A DNA stretch of 64,000 nucleotides from Gordonia terrae. GTDB lineage: Bacteria; Actinomycetota; Actinomycetes; Mycobacteriales; Mycobacteriaceae. The stretch spans positions 1,736,001 to 1,800,000 of the forward strand of contig NZ_CP016594.1 of the NCBI RefSeq assembly GCF_001698225.1, in the 5' to 3' direction. Positions 18,016 to 27,282 of this stretch are shown here, in pieces; the stretch's first letter is position 1; every line of letters starts with the position of its first letter. The notes under the pieces are model-generated. The model had not been told where the DNA came from. It ran no database searches and saw nothing but the letters and a program-made list of their open reading frames with translations. The position numbers and the translations under genes are program-made.

Positions 18016-19212
18016 TCATCGCTCCCGATACTCGCGCAGCAGTCCCTTGGAGATGATCTGTTTCTGGATTTCGCTGGTGCCCTCGCCGATCAGCAGGAAG
18101 GGCGCGTCGCGCATCAGCCGCTCGATCTCGAATTCCTTCGAATAGCCGTAGCCACCGTGGATTCGGAAGCTGGCCTGCGTGACCTCGGCGCAGTACTCGC
18201 TGCACAGGTACTTGGCCATCCCGGCGGCGACGTCGTTGCGCTCGCCGGAGTCTTTCAATCGCGCCGCGTTGACCATCATCAGGTGCGCCGCCTCGACCTT
18301 GGTCGCCATCTCGGCCAGCGAGAACGCGATGGCCTGATGTTCGGCGATGGGTTTGCCGAACGTGGATCGCTGCTGTGCGTACTTCACGCCGAGTTCGAAT
18401 GCGCGCTGGGCGATTCCGCAGGCGCGCGCCGACACGTTGACCCGCCCGACCTCGACGCCGTCCATCATGTGCGCGAAACCGCGGCCGGGTTCGCCGCCGA
18501 GGATGTCCGTGGCCGGCGCGCGATAACCGTCGAAGATCAGCTCGGTGGTGTCGATGCCCTTGTAGCCCATCTTGTCCAGCTTGCGCGGGATCGTCAGGCC
18601 GGGCAGCACCTCGCCGAATCCGGCGGGTTTCTCCACCAGGAACGCCGTGAGGTTCTTGTGCGGCCGTTCGCTGCCCTCGTCGGTACGGACCAGGGCGGCA
18701 ACGAGAGTCGACGACCCGCCGTTCGTCAGCCACATCTTCTGCCCGCTGATGACGTATGCGTCGGCTCCGTCCCGCTTCGCGGTGGTCTTGATCGCCGCCA
18801 CGTCCGACCCGAGTTCCGGTTCGGACATCGAGAACGCGCCGCGGACCTCACCGGTCGCCATGCGTGGCAGGAACCGTCGCTTCTGGTCGTCGGTCCCGTG
18901 CTGGCGGATCATGTACGCCACGATGAAATGGGTGTTGATCACCCCGGACACGCTCATCCACCCGCGAGCGAGTTCTTCGACGCACAGGGCGTAGGTGAGC
19001 AGTGACTCGCCCAGCCCGCCGTACTCCTCGGGGATCATCAGGCCGAACAGGCCCATCTCGGCCATGCCGTCGACGATGGCCTGTGGATACTCGTCGGCGT
19101 GCTCGAGCTCCTGCGCGGCGGGGATGATCTGTTTGTCGACGAACGAGCGGACGTTGGCCAGGATCTCCGTCTGGATCTCGGTGAGGCCCAGGGTCTGCGC
19201 GAGGCGGGTCAT
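18016..19212 (-). CDS. acyl-CoA dehydrogenase
   Basis: This 398-residue acyl-CoA dehydrogenase has MSEPELGSDVA (substrate/FAD loop, 128-138) and the catalytic glutamate Glu377 in IGEGTSEIQ, the short/medium-chain type arrangement. It is first in a minus-strand pair with the 16.8 kb acyl-CoA dehydrogenase. The start ATG 19212 gives the normal family N-terminus (L.L.E.Q.EI); an upstream in-frame extension to 19284 has no family match. It is divergent from an MFS transporter gene. Confidence 0.9.
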   Translation of the reverse strand: MTRLAQTLGLTEIQTEILANVRSFVDKQIIPAAQELEHADEYPQAIVDGMAEMGLFGLMIPEEYGGLGESLLTYALCVEELARGWMSVSGVINTHFIVAYMIRQHGTDDQKRRFLPRMATGEVRGAFSMSEPELGSDVAAIKTTAKRDGADAYVISGQKMWLTNGGSSTLVAALVRTDEGSERPHKNLTAFLVEKPAGFGEVLPGLTIPRKLDKMGYKGIDTTELIFDGYRAPATDILGGEPGRGFAHMMDGVEVGRVNVSARACGIAQRAFELGVKYAQQRSTFGKPIAEHQAIAFSLAEMATKVEAAHLMMVNAARLKDSGERNDVAAGMAKYLCSEYCAEVTQASFRIHGGYGYSKEFEIERLMRDAPFLLIGEGTSEIQKQIISKGLLREYRER

Positions 19213-19590
19213 GGTGGTGGCTTGTCTCCGAAGTCGGTCGGGGTGCGAACGCACCATCGGCGGCGAAGTGGCGTGCGACTCCACACGGTCCGTCTCACAG
19301 CATGCACGCCTCGACCTCGGCGAGGTAGTCGCCGTGAACTAAGGGAGCGATAGCGCGTGCCAATGAAACGAGGCGTGCCGAACGCACCAACGCTAAGTCT
19401 CCGATAGGGCCTGCCAATGACCCCAGCTCGCGCCGGGGCGGGCCTGGACACATAGGCAGGCGCAGTCGGATCGTTTGCCGAGCGAACGTTGTCAGTGGTG
19501 TTCACGCGCGGTTTGAATCAGGACAGATGTGATCCACCCCACTCGGCGATCACGTCGTCACCCAGACCACCCGTCGGAAGAGGTATCACC
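19213..19590. other. 378-bp divergent intergenic region with a 28-bp imperfect direct repeat
   Basis: There is no gene here. The region separates the minus-strand acyl-CoA dehydrogenase pair from the plus-strand MFS gene and must hold both promoters. Two related 28-bp segments, 19339-19366 and 19393-19420 (54 bp apart), share CTAAG, then GATAG, then TGCCAATGA at identical spacing. They could be operator sites for a regulator of the divergent genes or a small dispersed repeat. Confidence 0.55.
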
Positions 19591-21015
19591 ATGCCGGTCA
19601 CGACCACCTCCGGATCAGGACCCGGGAAGAGGCCTGGGTTCGCGGCGCGCGCCTCATCCGGAGAGGCCACGCAGACCACCGACTTCGAAGCGGGCCGCAC
19701 CCCGCGGGGCCTCGGCCCGCGCGGCGAATCCCGCGCCGGCGCCTGGGGTCTCACGGCTCTGCTGGTGAGCCTCTACGTGATCAACTACGCCGACAAGGCG
19801 GTGCTGGGCATCATCGCGCAACCGCTCCGCGAAGAGCTGGGCCTGAGCTCGTCCCAGATCGGTCTCGTCGGCAGCCTGTTCTTCCTGACGTTCACGATCG
19901 GCGGCTTCTTCGCGGGACTGCTCAACCGCTGGATGACCCTGCGCTGGTCGCTGGTCCTGCTGGCGCTGTGCTGGGCCGCGGCGATGCTACCGATGGTCAT
20001 GGTGGCGTCGTTCGCGGTCCTCATCCTCAGCCGGCTGTTCCTCGGTCTCGCCGAAGGTCCGAGTTCGGCGCTCCTGCACACCGCTGCCTACTCCTGGCAC
20101 CCCCCGGCCCGACGCGCGCTGCCCGGCGCACTCCTCGCCGGGGCGGCGTCGATCTCGAAGATCGCGATCGCTCCGCTGCTCGCCGTGATCACCGTGAGCT
20201 TCGGGTGGCGTTGGGCGCTGATCTCCCTCGCCGCCGGCGGCCTCGTCTGGTGCGTCGTCTGGCTGTCGACCTGGCGCAACGGCCCGTACATCGCGAGCGG
20301 CAAGGCGTCCAAGAAGACGCCCGCCGCGAGCGCCGACGCCGAACCGGCGACGCCGTGGATCTCGATCTTCCGCTCGCGCACCTTCGTCACCGGAGCCCTC
20401 GTGGTCATGAGTGTCTACGCGCTGGTCAGCGTCGTGCTGACCTGGCTGCCGTCGTACTTCGAAGAAGGACTGGGCTACAGCCGGCTGCAGTCCGGGTCGA
20501 TGTTCGCGTTCCCCTCGATCGTCGGCCTGGTCCTGATGGTGCTGAGTTCGATCACGAGTGACCGGATGATCTCGAAGGGGGCGACGTCGCGGATGCTGCG
20601 CATCGTCGTGCCGTCGGTCGGGGTCCTCGTCTCGGGCGTCCTGCTGTTCCTGCTGCCCTCGGTCGGCACCCCGATCATCGCGGTAGCGATCCTGTCGATC
20701 GGCTATGGCTTCGCGGCCACGGTGTTCCCGCTGTTCAACGCGGCGGTCGCCGAGATCTGCCCGCCCCGGCAGACCGCGGGCACGCTGGGTGTCTTCCTGG
20801 CGATCATGGCGATCGGCGGTCTCGTCGCGCCGTACGCCACGGGTGTCATCGTCGACGCGGCCGCCACACCCGCCGAGGGCTACGCCACCGCGTTCCAGGT
20901 GCTCGGGATCGTCGCCGCGGTGTGCGCGCTACTCGCCCTGGTGTTCGCCGATCCCGAGCGGGACCGTGCCCGGTTGCGTCCGCACGCGCCGGCCGTCGAA
21001 GGCGCCACACCGTGA
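19591..21015 (+). CDS. MFS transporter (anion:cation symporter-like)
   Basis: This 474-residue major facilitator has twelve predicted helices. It opens with the pattern VSLYVINYADKAVLG (about residues 55-70), typical of the anion:cation symporter/phthalate permease branch. A cytoplasmic loop of about 30 residues (KASKKTPAASADAEP) lies between helices 6 and 7. Members take up organic acids with protons. ATG 19591 follows GGAAGAGG. It sits next to beta-oxidation genes, so it probably imports the acid degraded by this region, which is inference. A thiolase gene follows on the same strand. Confidence 0.85.
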   Translation: MPVTTTSGSGPGKRPGFAARASSGEATQTTDFEAGRTPRGLGPRGESRAGAWGLTALLVSLYVINYADKAVLGIIAQPLREELGLSSSQIGLVGSLFFLTFTIGGFFAGLLNRWMTLRWSLVLLALCWAAAMLPMVMVASFAVLILSRLFLGLAEGPSSALLHTAAYSWHPPARRALPGALLAGAASISKIAIAPLLAVITVSFGWRWALISLAAGGLVWCVVWLSTWRNGPYIASGKASKKTPAASADAEPATPWISIFRSRTFVTGALVVMSVYALVSVVLTWLPSYFEEGLGYSRLQSGSMFAFPSIVGLVLMVLSSITSDRMISKGATSRMLRIVVPSVGVLVSGVLLFLLPSVGTPIIAVAILSIGYGFAATVFPLFNAAVAEICPPRQTAGTLGVFLAIMAIGGLVAPYATGVIVDAAATPAEGYATAFQVLGIVAAVCALLALVFADPERDRARLRPHAPAVEGATP

Positions 21016-21176
21016 CCTACGCGTCCCATAGGCAGGGCCTCATCGACTGTGAGTGTGAATCGACTTGTCTGCCAAGCGCCCCGGTGGTCGGCTCGTCACA
21101 ACGGGCGATCGGCGTCCGCCGGCGTCGTGCACGTCGGACACAACCACATCCCTTGCCCTGACCTCGAGGAGTCCCC

Positions 21177-22310
21177 ATGCGTGATGCAGTGATCGTCGAC
21201 GCGGTCCGCGCGCCCATCGGCCGCCGCCGCGGCGCCCTGTCCGGTATCCATCCCGCCGATTTGTCGGCCCACGTACTCGAGGCGCTCGTCGAGCGGACCG
21301 GCCTCGATCCGGCCGTCGTCGACGATGTGGTGTGGGGTTGTGTCAGCCAGGCCGCCGAACAGGCGGGCAATGTCGCGCGGACGGCCGTACTCGCCGCCGG
21401 CTGGCCCGAGAGTGTCCCCGGGACCACCGTGACCCGGGCCTGCGGATCGAGCCAGCAGGCGGTCAGTATGGCGGCCGCGGCGGTTGCATCGGGTCAGCAG
21501 GACGTCGTGATCGCCGGCGGTGTCGAGTCGATGAGTCGGGTGCCGATGGGCAGCGCTGCACCGAACGGCGAGCATCAGCCGCCCACGGTCCTCGACCGCT
21601 ACGGCGTCGACAAGTTCAGCCAGGGGACCGGCGCGGAGATGGTCGCCGCGAAATGGGGATTGGATCGCACGCGTCTCGACGAATACTCCTTGCGATCGCA
21701 CGAACTCGCCGCACAGGCAGCCGACCGCGGCGCCTTCGACGCCCAGCTGGCCCCGATCCCAGGAGTGCTCGAGGGCGATGAGGGAATCCGGCGCGGTGGC
21801 ACCCTCGAGTCGCTCGCCAAGCTCAAGCCGGCCTTCAGCGAGGACGGTGTCATCCACGCCGGCAACTCCTCGCAGATCTCCGACGGATCGGCTGCCCTGC
21901 TGATCATGTCCGCCGAGACGGCGAAGTCGCACGGTCTCACGCCGATCGCCCGAATCCACACCGCGGTCGTCGCCGCCGACGACCCGGTGATCATGCTGAC
22001 CGGACCGATCCCGGCCACGGCGAAGGCACTCAAGCGCTCCGGGCTGTCGATCGACGACATCGGGGCCTTCGAGATCAACGAGGCATTCGCCCCGGTGCCC
22101 CTGGCCTGGCAGGCCGAGACCGGCGCCGACATCGAGCGTCTCAACCCACTCGGCGGTGCGATCGCCGTCGGCCATCCCCTCGGCGGATCCGGCGCGATCC
22201 TCATGACGCGGCTCGTCCACCACATGCGCGACAACGGCATCCGGTACGGGCTGCAGTCGATGTGCGAAGCCGGCGGCATGGCCAACACCACCATCCTCGA
22301 ACTGCTCTGA
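21177..22310 (+). CDS. thiolase (acetyl-CoA C-acyltransferase)
   Basis: This 377-residue thiolase carries out CoA-dependent cleavage of 3-ketoacyl-CoA (or the reverse condensation). The active site is complete: nucleophile Cys89 in TRACGSSQQAV, NEAFAPVP, His333 in GHPLGGSGA and the second cysteine Cys363 in MCEAGG. The start ATG 21177 has a GAGGAG site. It is followed by a large intergenic repeat array and then an SDR dehydrogenase in the same direction. It is one of two thiolases in this region and only moderately like the other, so the two likely act on different chain types. Confidence 0.92.
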   Translation: MRDAVIVDAVRAPIGRRRGALSGIHPADLSAHVLEALVERTGLDPAVVDDVVWGCVSQAAEQAGNVARTAVLAAGWPESVPGTTVTRACGSSQQAVSMAAAAVASGQQDVVIAGGVESMSRVPMGSAAPNGEHQPPTVLDRYGVDKFSQGTGAEMVAAKWGLDRTRLDEYSLRSHELAAQAADRGAFDAQLAPIPGVLEGDEGIRRGGTLESLAKLKPAFSEDGVIHAGNSSQISDGSAALLIMSAETAKSHGLTPIARIHTAVVAADDPVIMLTGPIPATAKALKRSGLSIDDIGAFEINEAFAPVPLAWQAETGADIERLNPLGGAIAVGHPLGGSGAILMTRLVHHMRDNGIRYGLQSMCEAGGMANTTILELL

Positions 22311-22372
22311 TACGGAAGAAGCGCAGAACCCCTGGGCCTTCTGCTCCCGAATCCGAAAGAAGCGACCCCATT

Positions 22373-22577
22373 TGCTCCCTGAGGTGCGAGGAGCGCAAGC
22401 GACGAGCCTCGAAGGGCCTGGTGAGGCACCTTGCGAGGCCCTTCGAGGCTCGCTTCGCTCGCACCTCAGGGAGCAACGGGGGCTCGCTTCGCTCGCACCT
22501 CAGGGAGCAACGGGGGCTCGCTTCGCTCGCACCTCAGGGAGCAACGGGGGCTCGCAAGATCGCACCTCAGGGAGCGG
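22373..22577. repeat. composite intergenic repeat array 1 (inverted repeat plus 34-bp tandem units)
   Basis: From 22373 to 22476 there is a long imperfect inverted repeat. Its left arm begins TTGCTCCCTGAGGTGCGAG and its right arm ends with the reverse complement of that, separated by about 16 bp. Three head-to-tail units of 34 bp follow, at 22477-22510, 22511-22544 and a degenerate copy at 22545-22577. The motif GCTCGCTTCGCTCGCACC recurs in each. The same inverted repeat, including its asymmetric left arm, occurs at 46536-46640. It sits between the thiolase and SDR genes and is non-coding. Confidence 0.85.
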
Positions 22578-22609
22578 CAAAATATTTCATCGAAAGGTAC
22601 TGCAATACA

Positions 22610-23374
22610 ATGGAACTCAAGGGACTCTCCGTCGCGATCACCGGTGGCGCATCCGGTCTCGGTCTCGCAACGGCCCAACGTGTCGTCGACGCCGGCGGCC
22701 TGGTCACCCTGATCGATCTGCCGAACTCGGACGGGCAGGCCGTGGCCGACGGACTCGGCACCGCTGCCTCGTTCGCCGCCGCCGACATCACCGATGCCGA
22801 ACAGTTCGCCGCCGCACTCGATGTCGCCGACGACCGCGGAGGTCTGCGCGGACTCGTGCACTGTGCCGGAGCCGGCCGGCGCATGCGCATCCTCGACAAG
22901 GAGGGCAAGGCGGGTTCGGTCGAGGACTTCGAATTCGTCATCAAGCTCAACCTCGTCGGGTCGTTCCATGCGCTCGCGCTCGGCGCGGAACGCATCGCGC
23001 GGCAGGAACCGGTCGACGGCGAACGCGGCGCCATCGTCATGACCGCGTCGGTCGCGGCGTTCGAGGGACAGATAGGCCAGATCAACTACGCGGCGTCGAA
23101 GGCGGGCATCGTCGGGATGACGCTGGTCGCCGCGCGGGACCTGGCCAGCAAGCTCATCCGTGTCAACACCATCGCGCCGGGCACGATGGACACGCCGCTG
23201 CTCGCGCGTCTGCGCGACGACGTGCGCGATGCGCTGGCCGCGAGCATCCCCAACCCCGCACGGCTGGGGCGTCCGGAGGAGTTCGGCCGGCTCGCGGCCT
23301 CGATCCTGGAGAACTCCTACCTCAACGGCGAGACCATCCGCCTCGACGGGGCGATCCGGATGGCGCCGCGGTAG
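22610..23374 (+). CDS. SDR-family 3-hydroxyacyl-CoA dehydrogenase-like (HSD17B10 type)
   Basis: This is a 254-residue short-chain dehydrogenase. The NAD(P) loop is TGGASGLG (11-18), and Asp36 after the second strand favours NAD. The catalytic Ser147, Tyr160 and Lys164 (YAASK) are present. The sequence is closest in style to type-II 3-hydroxyacyl-CoA dehydrogenases (MELKGLSVAITGG start, late MDTPLL motif), which suits the third beta-oxidation step. ATG 22610 lies just after the repeat array with GAAAGG upstream. Frames reading through the array into this gene are artefacts. A CoA ligase follows 58 bp later. Confidence 0.88.
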   Translation: MELKGLSVAITGGASGLGLATAQRVVDAGGLVTLIDLPNSDGQAVADGLGTAASFAAADITDAEQFAAALDVADDRGGLRGLVHCAGAGRRMRILDKEGKAGSVEDFEFVIKLNLVGSFHALALGAERIARQEPVDGERGAIVMTASVAAFEGQIGQINYAASKAGIVGMTLVAARDLASKLIRVNTIAPGTMDTPLLARLRDDVRDALAASIPNPARLGRPEEFGRLAASILENSYLNGETIRLDGAIRMAPR

Positions 23375-23432
23375 CCGGAGCCGGCATGAACGGTTCGGCA
23401 CTCCCACAACGCCTCTCGAGAGGAACATCGCG

Positions 23433-25079
23433 ATGTCTGCCCCGACGCCCACCACTCTCCGCTATCCCGAGACCACGATGGCGGTACTGCCGGCGAGTAT
23501 GGCGGCCCTGTACGGCGATCGTGCAGCCGTCGTCGACGGCGCGACGACGCTCACGTTCGCCGGGCTCGACGCACGGTCGGCCGCGGTGGCGTCGGCGTTG
23601 CGCTCCGCGGGGGTCGCCGATCGCGATGTGGTCCTGCTGTACCTGACCAACAGCGTCGAGTTCGTCGTCGCCTACTACGGGTCGTTGCGCGCGGGCGCAT
23701 CCGTGACCCTGGTCAATCCGTTGCAGCCCGTACCGGGTCTGCGGCGTCAGATCGCGGAAACCGGTGCGGTGGTGGGTTTCACGCAGGTCGAACAGTCCGG
23801 GCGTCTCCTGGAAGCCGCCATCGGTACGAGGTTGACGACGGTGGTGACGGTGGACGGGGCCGCGGATGCGCGGGACGGCATCGACGCCGTCCCCCTCGCG
23901 GAGTTCGTCGCCGGGCATGGTGCGGCACCGCAGGTTTCGACCACGAGCGACGACGTCGCGCATCTGGCCTTCACCGGTGGCACCACGGGTGTGTCCAAGG
24001 GTGTGCGGGTCCTGCATCGCAACGTCCTCGGCAACGTCACGCAGATGATCGGGTGGCGGGCGGGACATTCCGTCGAGGTGGGTGCCGACGGGCTCCTGAC
24101 GTTGGCACCCCGGTCGGCGGAGAACCCGGGGGTCGTCCCCGGGCACGCGGCGACGGTCGTGGTGTCCCCGCTGTTCCACGCGCATGCCCTCATCAACATG
24201 TCGTTTCTCCTTCTGTGCGGCGCCACGCACGTGTTCGCCGGTCGTTTCGAACCCGGACGGATGCTGGCCCTCATCGAGGAGCACCGGGCGTCGTACATGA
24301 CGGGTAGCCCAGCGATGTGGCACGCGCTCGCCGTGCACCCCGACGTCCCCGCGCGGGACCTGACCTCGGTGCGGGTCGTCTCCTCCGGCGCCGCACCGAT
24401 CGACCATGTGACTCTCGAGCAGCTCGAAAAGGCGTTCCCGGCAGCGGCGATCGTGGAGGGCTACGGCCTCACCGAGGCGACATGCCTGGTGTCCTCGGCG
24501 CCCCTGACGTCCGCGGGACGATACCGGCTCGGCAGTGTGGGTCTGCCGACGTTCGACACCGAGATCGAGATCCGCGCCGTCGACGATCCGACCGTCGTCC
24601 TCGCGCCGGGGGAGAAGGGGCAGTTGTGGGTGCGTGGACCGCAGGTCACCGATGGTTACCTCGATCACCCCGACAAGACGGCCGAACAGTTCGTCGACGG
24701 GTGGCTCGACACCGGTGACATCGCCTACCGCGACGCCGACGGGTACCTCTACATCTGCGACCGTGCCAAGGACATGCTGATCTACAAGGGCTACAACGTG
24801 TATCCGCGCGAGCTCGAGGAGATCCTGGTGACGCATCCCGACGTCGAGGCGGCCGCGGTCGTCGCCCGGGAGGCGGGTGCGGTGGGTCAGGAACCGGTCG
24901 CCTTTCTCGTCGCCCGGGGCGGTCATGTCATCGACGCCGATGCGGTGTCGGACTTCGTCGCGGCACAGGTTTTGCCGTACAAGAAGATTCGCGAGGTATT
25001 CGTCGTCGACGAGCTGCCAACGTCGGCGGCGGGCAAGGTCCAGAAGGTGGCGTTGCGGGAGCGCCTGACGAAAGCCTGA
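23433..25079 (+). CDS. AMP-forming acyl-CoA synthetase (class I adenylate-forming)
   Basis: This 548-residue enzyme activates a carboxylic acid to its CoA thioester through an acyl-AMP. Seen: the P-loop FTGGTTGVSKG (180-190), GYGLTEATC (about 345), the hinge region YLYICDRAKDMLIYKGYNVYP, and the C-terminal catalytic Lys535 in TSAAGKVQK. The length is normal. ATG 23433 has GAGAGGA upstream; earlier in-frame starts lie inside the SDR gene. It is the entry enzyme for the adjacent beta-oxidation set. Chain-length preference cannot be read. Confidence 0.91.
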   Translation: MSAPTPTTLRYPETTMAVLPASMAALYGDRAAVVDGATTLTFAGLDARSAAVASALRSAGVADRDVVLLYLTNSVEFVVAYYGSLRAGASVTLVNPLQPVPGLRRQIAETGAVVGFTQVEQSGRLLEAAIGTRLTTVVTVDGAADARDGIDAVPLAEFVAGHGAAPQVSTTSDDVAHLAFTGGTTGVSKGVRVLHRNVLGNVTQMIGWRAGHSVEVGADGLLTLAPRSAENPGVVPGHAATVVVSPLFHAHALINMSFLLLCGATHVFAGRFEPGRMLALIEEHRASYMTGSPAMWHALAVHPDVPARDLTSVRVVSSGAAPIDHVTLEQLEKAFPAAAIVEGYGLTEATCLVSSAPLTSAGRYRLGSVGLPTFDTEIEIRAVDDPTVVLAPGEKGQLWVRGPQVTDGYLDHPDKTAEQFVDGWLDTGDIAYRDADGYLYICDRAKDMLIYKGYNVYPRELEEILVTHPDVEAAAVVAREAGAVGQEPVAFLVARGGHVIDADAVSDFVAAQVLPYKKIREVFVVDELPTSAAGKVQKVALRERLTKA

Positions 25080-25087
25080 GGTCCCGG

Positions 25088-25116
25088 GCGCCGGCGCACG
25101 AACGAGGCGCCGGCGC
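25088..25116. terminator. GC-rich hairpin between convergent genes
   Basis: Two copies of GCGCCGGCGC at 25088-25097 and 25107-25116 can pair with each other across a 9-nt loop. They lie between the stop of the CoA ligase (25079) and the convergent stop of the acyl-CoA dehydrogenase (25134). A bidirectional terminator is the likely role. Confidence 0.6.
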
Positions 25117-25133
25117 GGCGCACACCGGCGGGG

Positions 25134-26318
25134 TCAGCGTTGCGCGCGCTTGACCAGGTTGCGCCCGATGATGAGTCGCTGGATCTCGCTGGTGCCCTCG
25201 TACAGGCGGAGCAATCGCACCTCGCGGTAGATGCGCTCGACCGGGACGTCGCGCATGTAGCCGCTGCCGCCGTGGATCTGCACGGCGAGATCGGCGACCT
25301 TGCCGACCATCTCGGTGCAGAACAGTTTGGCAGCCGACGGGGCGATGCGCCGGTCGGTGTCGTCGACCCAGGCACGGGCCGCCTCCCGGACCAGTGCGCG
25401 CCCGGCCATGACACCGGATTGCTGATCGGCGAGCATCGCCTGGACCAATTGGAACTCGCCGATGGCGGTACCGCCCTGGGTGGCGGTCGCGGCCCACGAG
25501 ACAGACTCGTCGAGCGCCCGCTGGGCGGTGCCCACCGAGAGTGCGGCGATATGGACCCGGCCGCGGGCGAGGCTCATCATCGCGGCCTTGTAGCCCACGT
25601 CATCACTGCCGCCGACGAGGGCCGAATCCGGCACACGGACACCGTCGAAGTGCACGTCGGAGGTCCAGGCGCCCTCCTGGCCCATCTTGCGATCCTTGGC
25701 TCCGACGCTGAGCCCCGCGGCATCGGCGGGGACGAGGAACACCGCGATGCCGGTGCCGGCGTCGTCGGCCGGCCGGGTTCGCGCGAACACGACGAACAGA
25801 TCGGCCAGCGGGGCGTTGGTGATGAACCGCTTCTCGCCGGTGATCACCCAGTCATCACCGTCGCGGACGGCTTTCGTGCGCAGTCCGGCCGGGTCGGACC
25901 CGGCCCCCGGTTCCGTCAGCGCGAACGAGGCGACCACCTCGCCGGACGCGATCTTCTCCAGCCAGGCGGTCTTCTGTTCGTCGGTGCCGAAGTGGACGAG
26001 GACCTGGCCGGCGATGCCGTTGTTGGTGCCGAACATCGACCGCAGCGCCAGGGACGTGTAGCCCAGTTCCATCGCGAGTTCGACGTCCTGGGTGAGATCG
26101 AGGCCGAGGCCGCCCCATTCCTGTGGGATGGCGTAGCCGAAAAGGCCCATGTCCTTGGCTGTTTGGCGGATGTCGTCGGGGATCGCGTCGGTGTCGAGGA
26201 TCTCCTGCTCACGGGGGACCACCGCCTCGCGGACGAACGCACGCGTCGCGGCGAGGATGTCGGCGAAATCCTCGGGGCCCACCTGGGAGGTCGTGGCTGG
26301 TTGCATCACACCGGTCAT
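25134..26318 (-). CDS. acyl-CoA dehydrogenase
   Basis: This is a 394-residue acyl-CoA dehydrogenase. The substrate/FAD loop reads ALTEPGAGSDPAG and the catalytic base Glu374 lies in LYEGTSEIQRLIIGRNL, the canonical short/medium-chain form. ATG 26318 (MTGVMQ) is preferred; ATG 26306 is an alternative, and the further upstream frame is Arg-rich and unlike the family. It is on the minus strand, alone, between plus-strand ligase and SDR genes. It is divergent from the SDR gene at 26469, so a shared control region of 150 bp is likely. Confidence 0.9.
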   Translation of the reverse strand: MTGVMQPATTSQVGPEDFADILAATRAFVREAVVPREQEILDTDAIPDDIRQTAKDMGLFGYAIPQEWGGLGLDLTQDVELAMELGYTSLALRSMFGTNNGIAGQVLVHFGTDEQKTAWLEKIASGEVVASFALTEPGAGSDPAGLRTKAVRDGDDWVITGEKRFITNAPLADLFVVFARTRPADDAGTGIAVFLVPADAAGLSVGAKDRKMGQEGAWTSDVHFDGVRVPDSALVGGSDDVGYKAAMMSLARGRVHIAALSVGTAQRALDESVSWAATATQGGTAIGEFQLVQAMLADQQSGVMAGRALVREAARAWVDDTDRRIAPSAAKLFCTEMVGKVADLAVQIHGGSGYMRDVPVERIYREVRLLRLYEGTSEIQRLIIGRNLVKRAQR

Positions 26319-26468
26319 GAAACCACTCTGGCGTGTCCGCCTGCGACCGTCCAATACGAAACCGGGATCGATCCGATAGCCGCTGCGTATGAGCGCGGAG
26401 GGGTTCGACGGCGCCGGATCTCGATAGATTGAGGTCACTCAACCGTTCCCGGAAGGACGACACCACAC

Positions 26469-27230
26469 ATGGCTCCCAGCACCACCGCCGAGTTGCTGCT
26501 CGAAGGACGCACCGCCGTCGTGACCGGCGGCGCGCAGGGCATCGGTCTCGAGATCGCCCGGTCGTTCGTCGGCGCAGGCGCCCGGGTCGTCCTCGGTGAT
26601 CTCAGCCTCGACGCCGCGCAGGCCGCCGTCGACGAACTCGGCGGCAGCGAGGTGGCCCGGGCGGTACGGTGCGACGTCGTCGACGCGGGCGAGGTCGACA
26701 CACTGCTCGCGGCGGCGGTCGAGGGCTTCGGATCCCTCGACGTCCTGGTGAACAACGCGGGGATCACCCGGGACGCGACGATGCGGACGATGACCGAAGA
26801 CGACTTCGACCAGGTCATCTCCGTGCATCTCAAGGGCACCTGGAACGGGACGCGCAAGGCGGCGGCGATCATGCGCGAGGCCAAGCGCGGTGCGATCGTG
26901 AACATCTCGTCGTTGTCCGGCAAGGTCGGCATGGTGGGACAGACCAACTACTCGGCGGCCAAGGCGGGCATCGTCGGACTGACCAAGGCCGCGGCCAAGG
27001 AGATGGCCCATCACGGTGTGCGGGTCAACGCGATCCAGCCCGGCCTGATCCGGTCGGCGATGACCGAGGCGATGCCGCAGAAGGCGTGGGACCAGAAGAT
27101 GGCGGAGATCCCGATGCGACGCGCCGGTGAGGTCGGTGAGGTCGCGAGCGTGGCCCTGTTCCTCGCCTCGGACATGTCGTCGTACATGACGGGCACCGTC
27201 CTCGAGGTCACCGGCGGTCGCTTCATGTGA
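26469..27230 (+). CDS. SDR-family 3-oxoacyl reductase / 3-hydroxyacyl-CoA dehydrogenase
   Basis: This 253-residue short-chain dehydrogenase has a FabG-like sequence: cofactor loop TGGAQGIG (19-26), NNAG (95-98), catalytic Ser148, Tyr161 and Lys165 (YSAAK), and C-terminal [10 protein letters not shown](F/M). Being paired with a thiolase 52 bp downstream, it more likely acts on 3-hydroxyacyl-CoA in catabolism than in fatty acid synthesis; that is inference from context. The start at 26469 (ATGGCTCCC) is preceded by GGAAGGAC. Confidence 0.88.
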   Translation: MAPSTTAELLLEGRTAVVTGGAQGIGLEIARSFVGAGARVVLGDLSLDAAQAAVDELGGSEVARAVRCDVVDAGEVDTLLAAAVEGFGSLDVLVNNAGITRDATMRTMTEDDFDQVISVHLKGTWNGTRKAAAIMREAKRGAIVNISSLSGKVGMVGQTNYSAAKAGIVGLTKAAAKEMAHHGVRVNAIQPGLIRSAMTEAMPQKAWDQKMAEIPMRRAGEVGEVASVALFLASDMSSYMTGTVLEVTGGRFM

Positions 27231-27282
27231 CGGTCCGCGCCCACCGAACCCCGCACGCTTCTCTTCACTCGAAAGGTCACCC

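Noticed and set aside
16548..18056. Long plus-strand open frame of about 500 codons
   Set aside because: It is antisense to an acyl-CoA dehydrogenase with all family motifs. High G+C makes such long antisense frames common here.
22262..23374. Long reading frame (370 codons) joining the repeat array to the SDR gene
   Set aside because: The first 115 codons are the translated repeat array and the tail of the thiolase region, with no family match. The SDR start at 22610 has its own ribosome binding site and gives the normal N-terminus.
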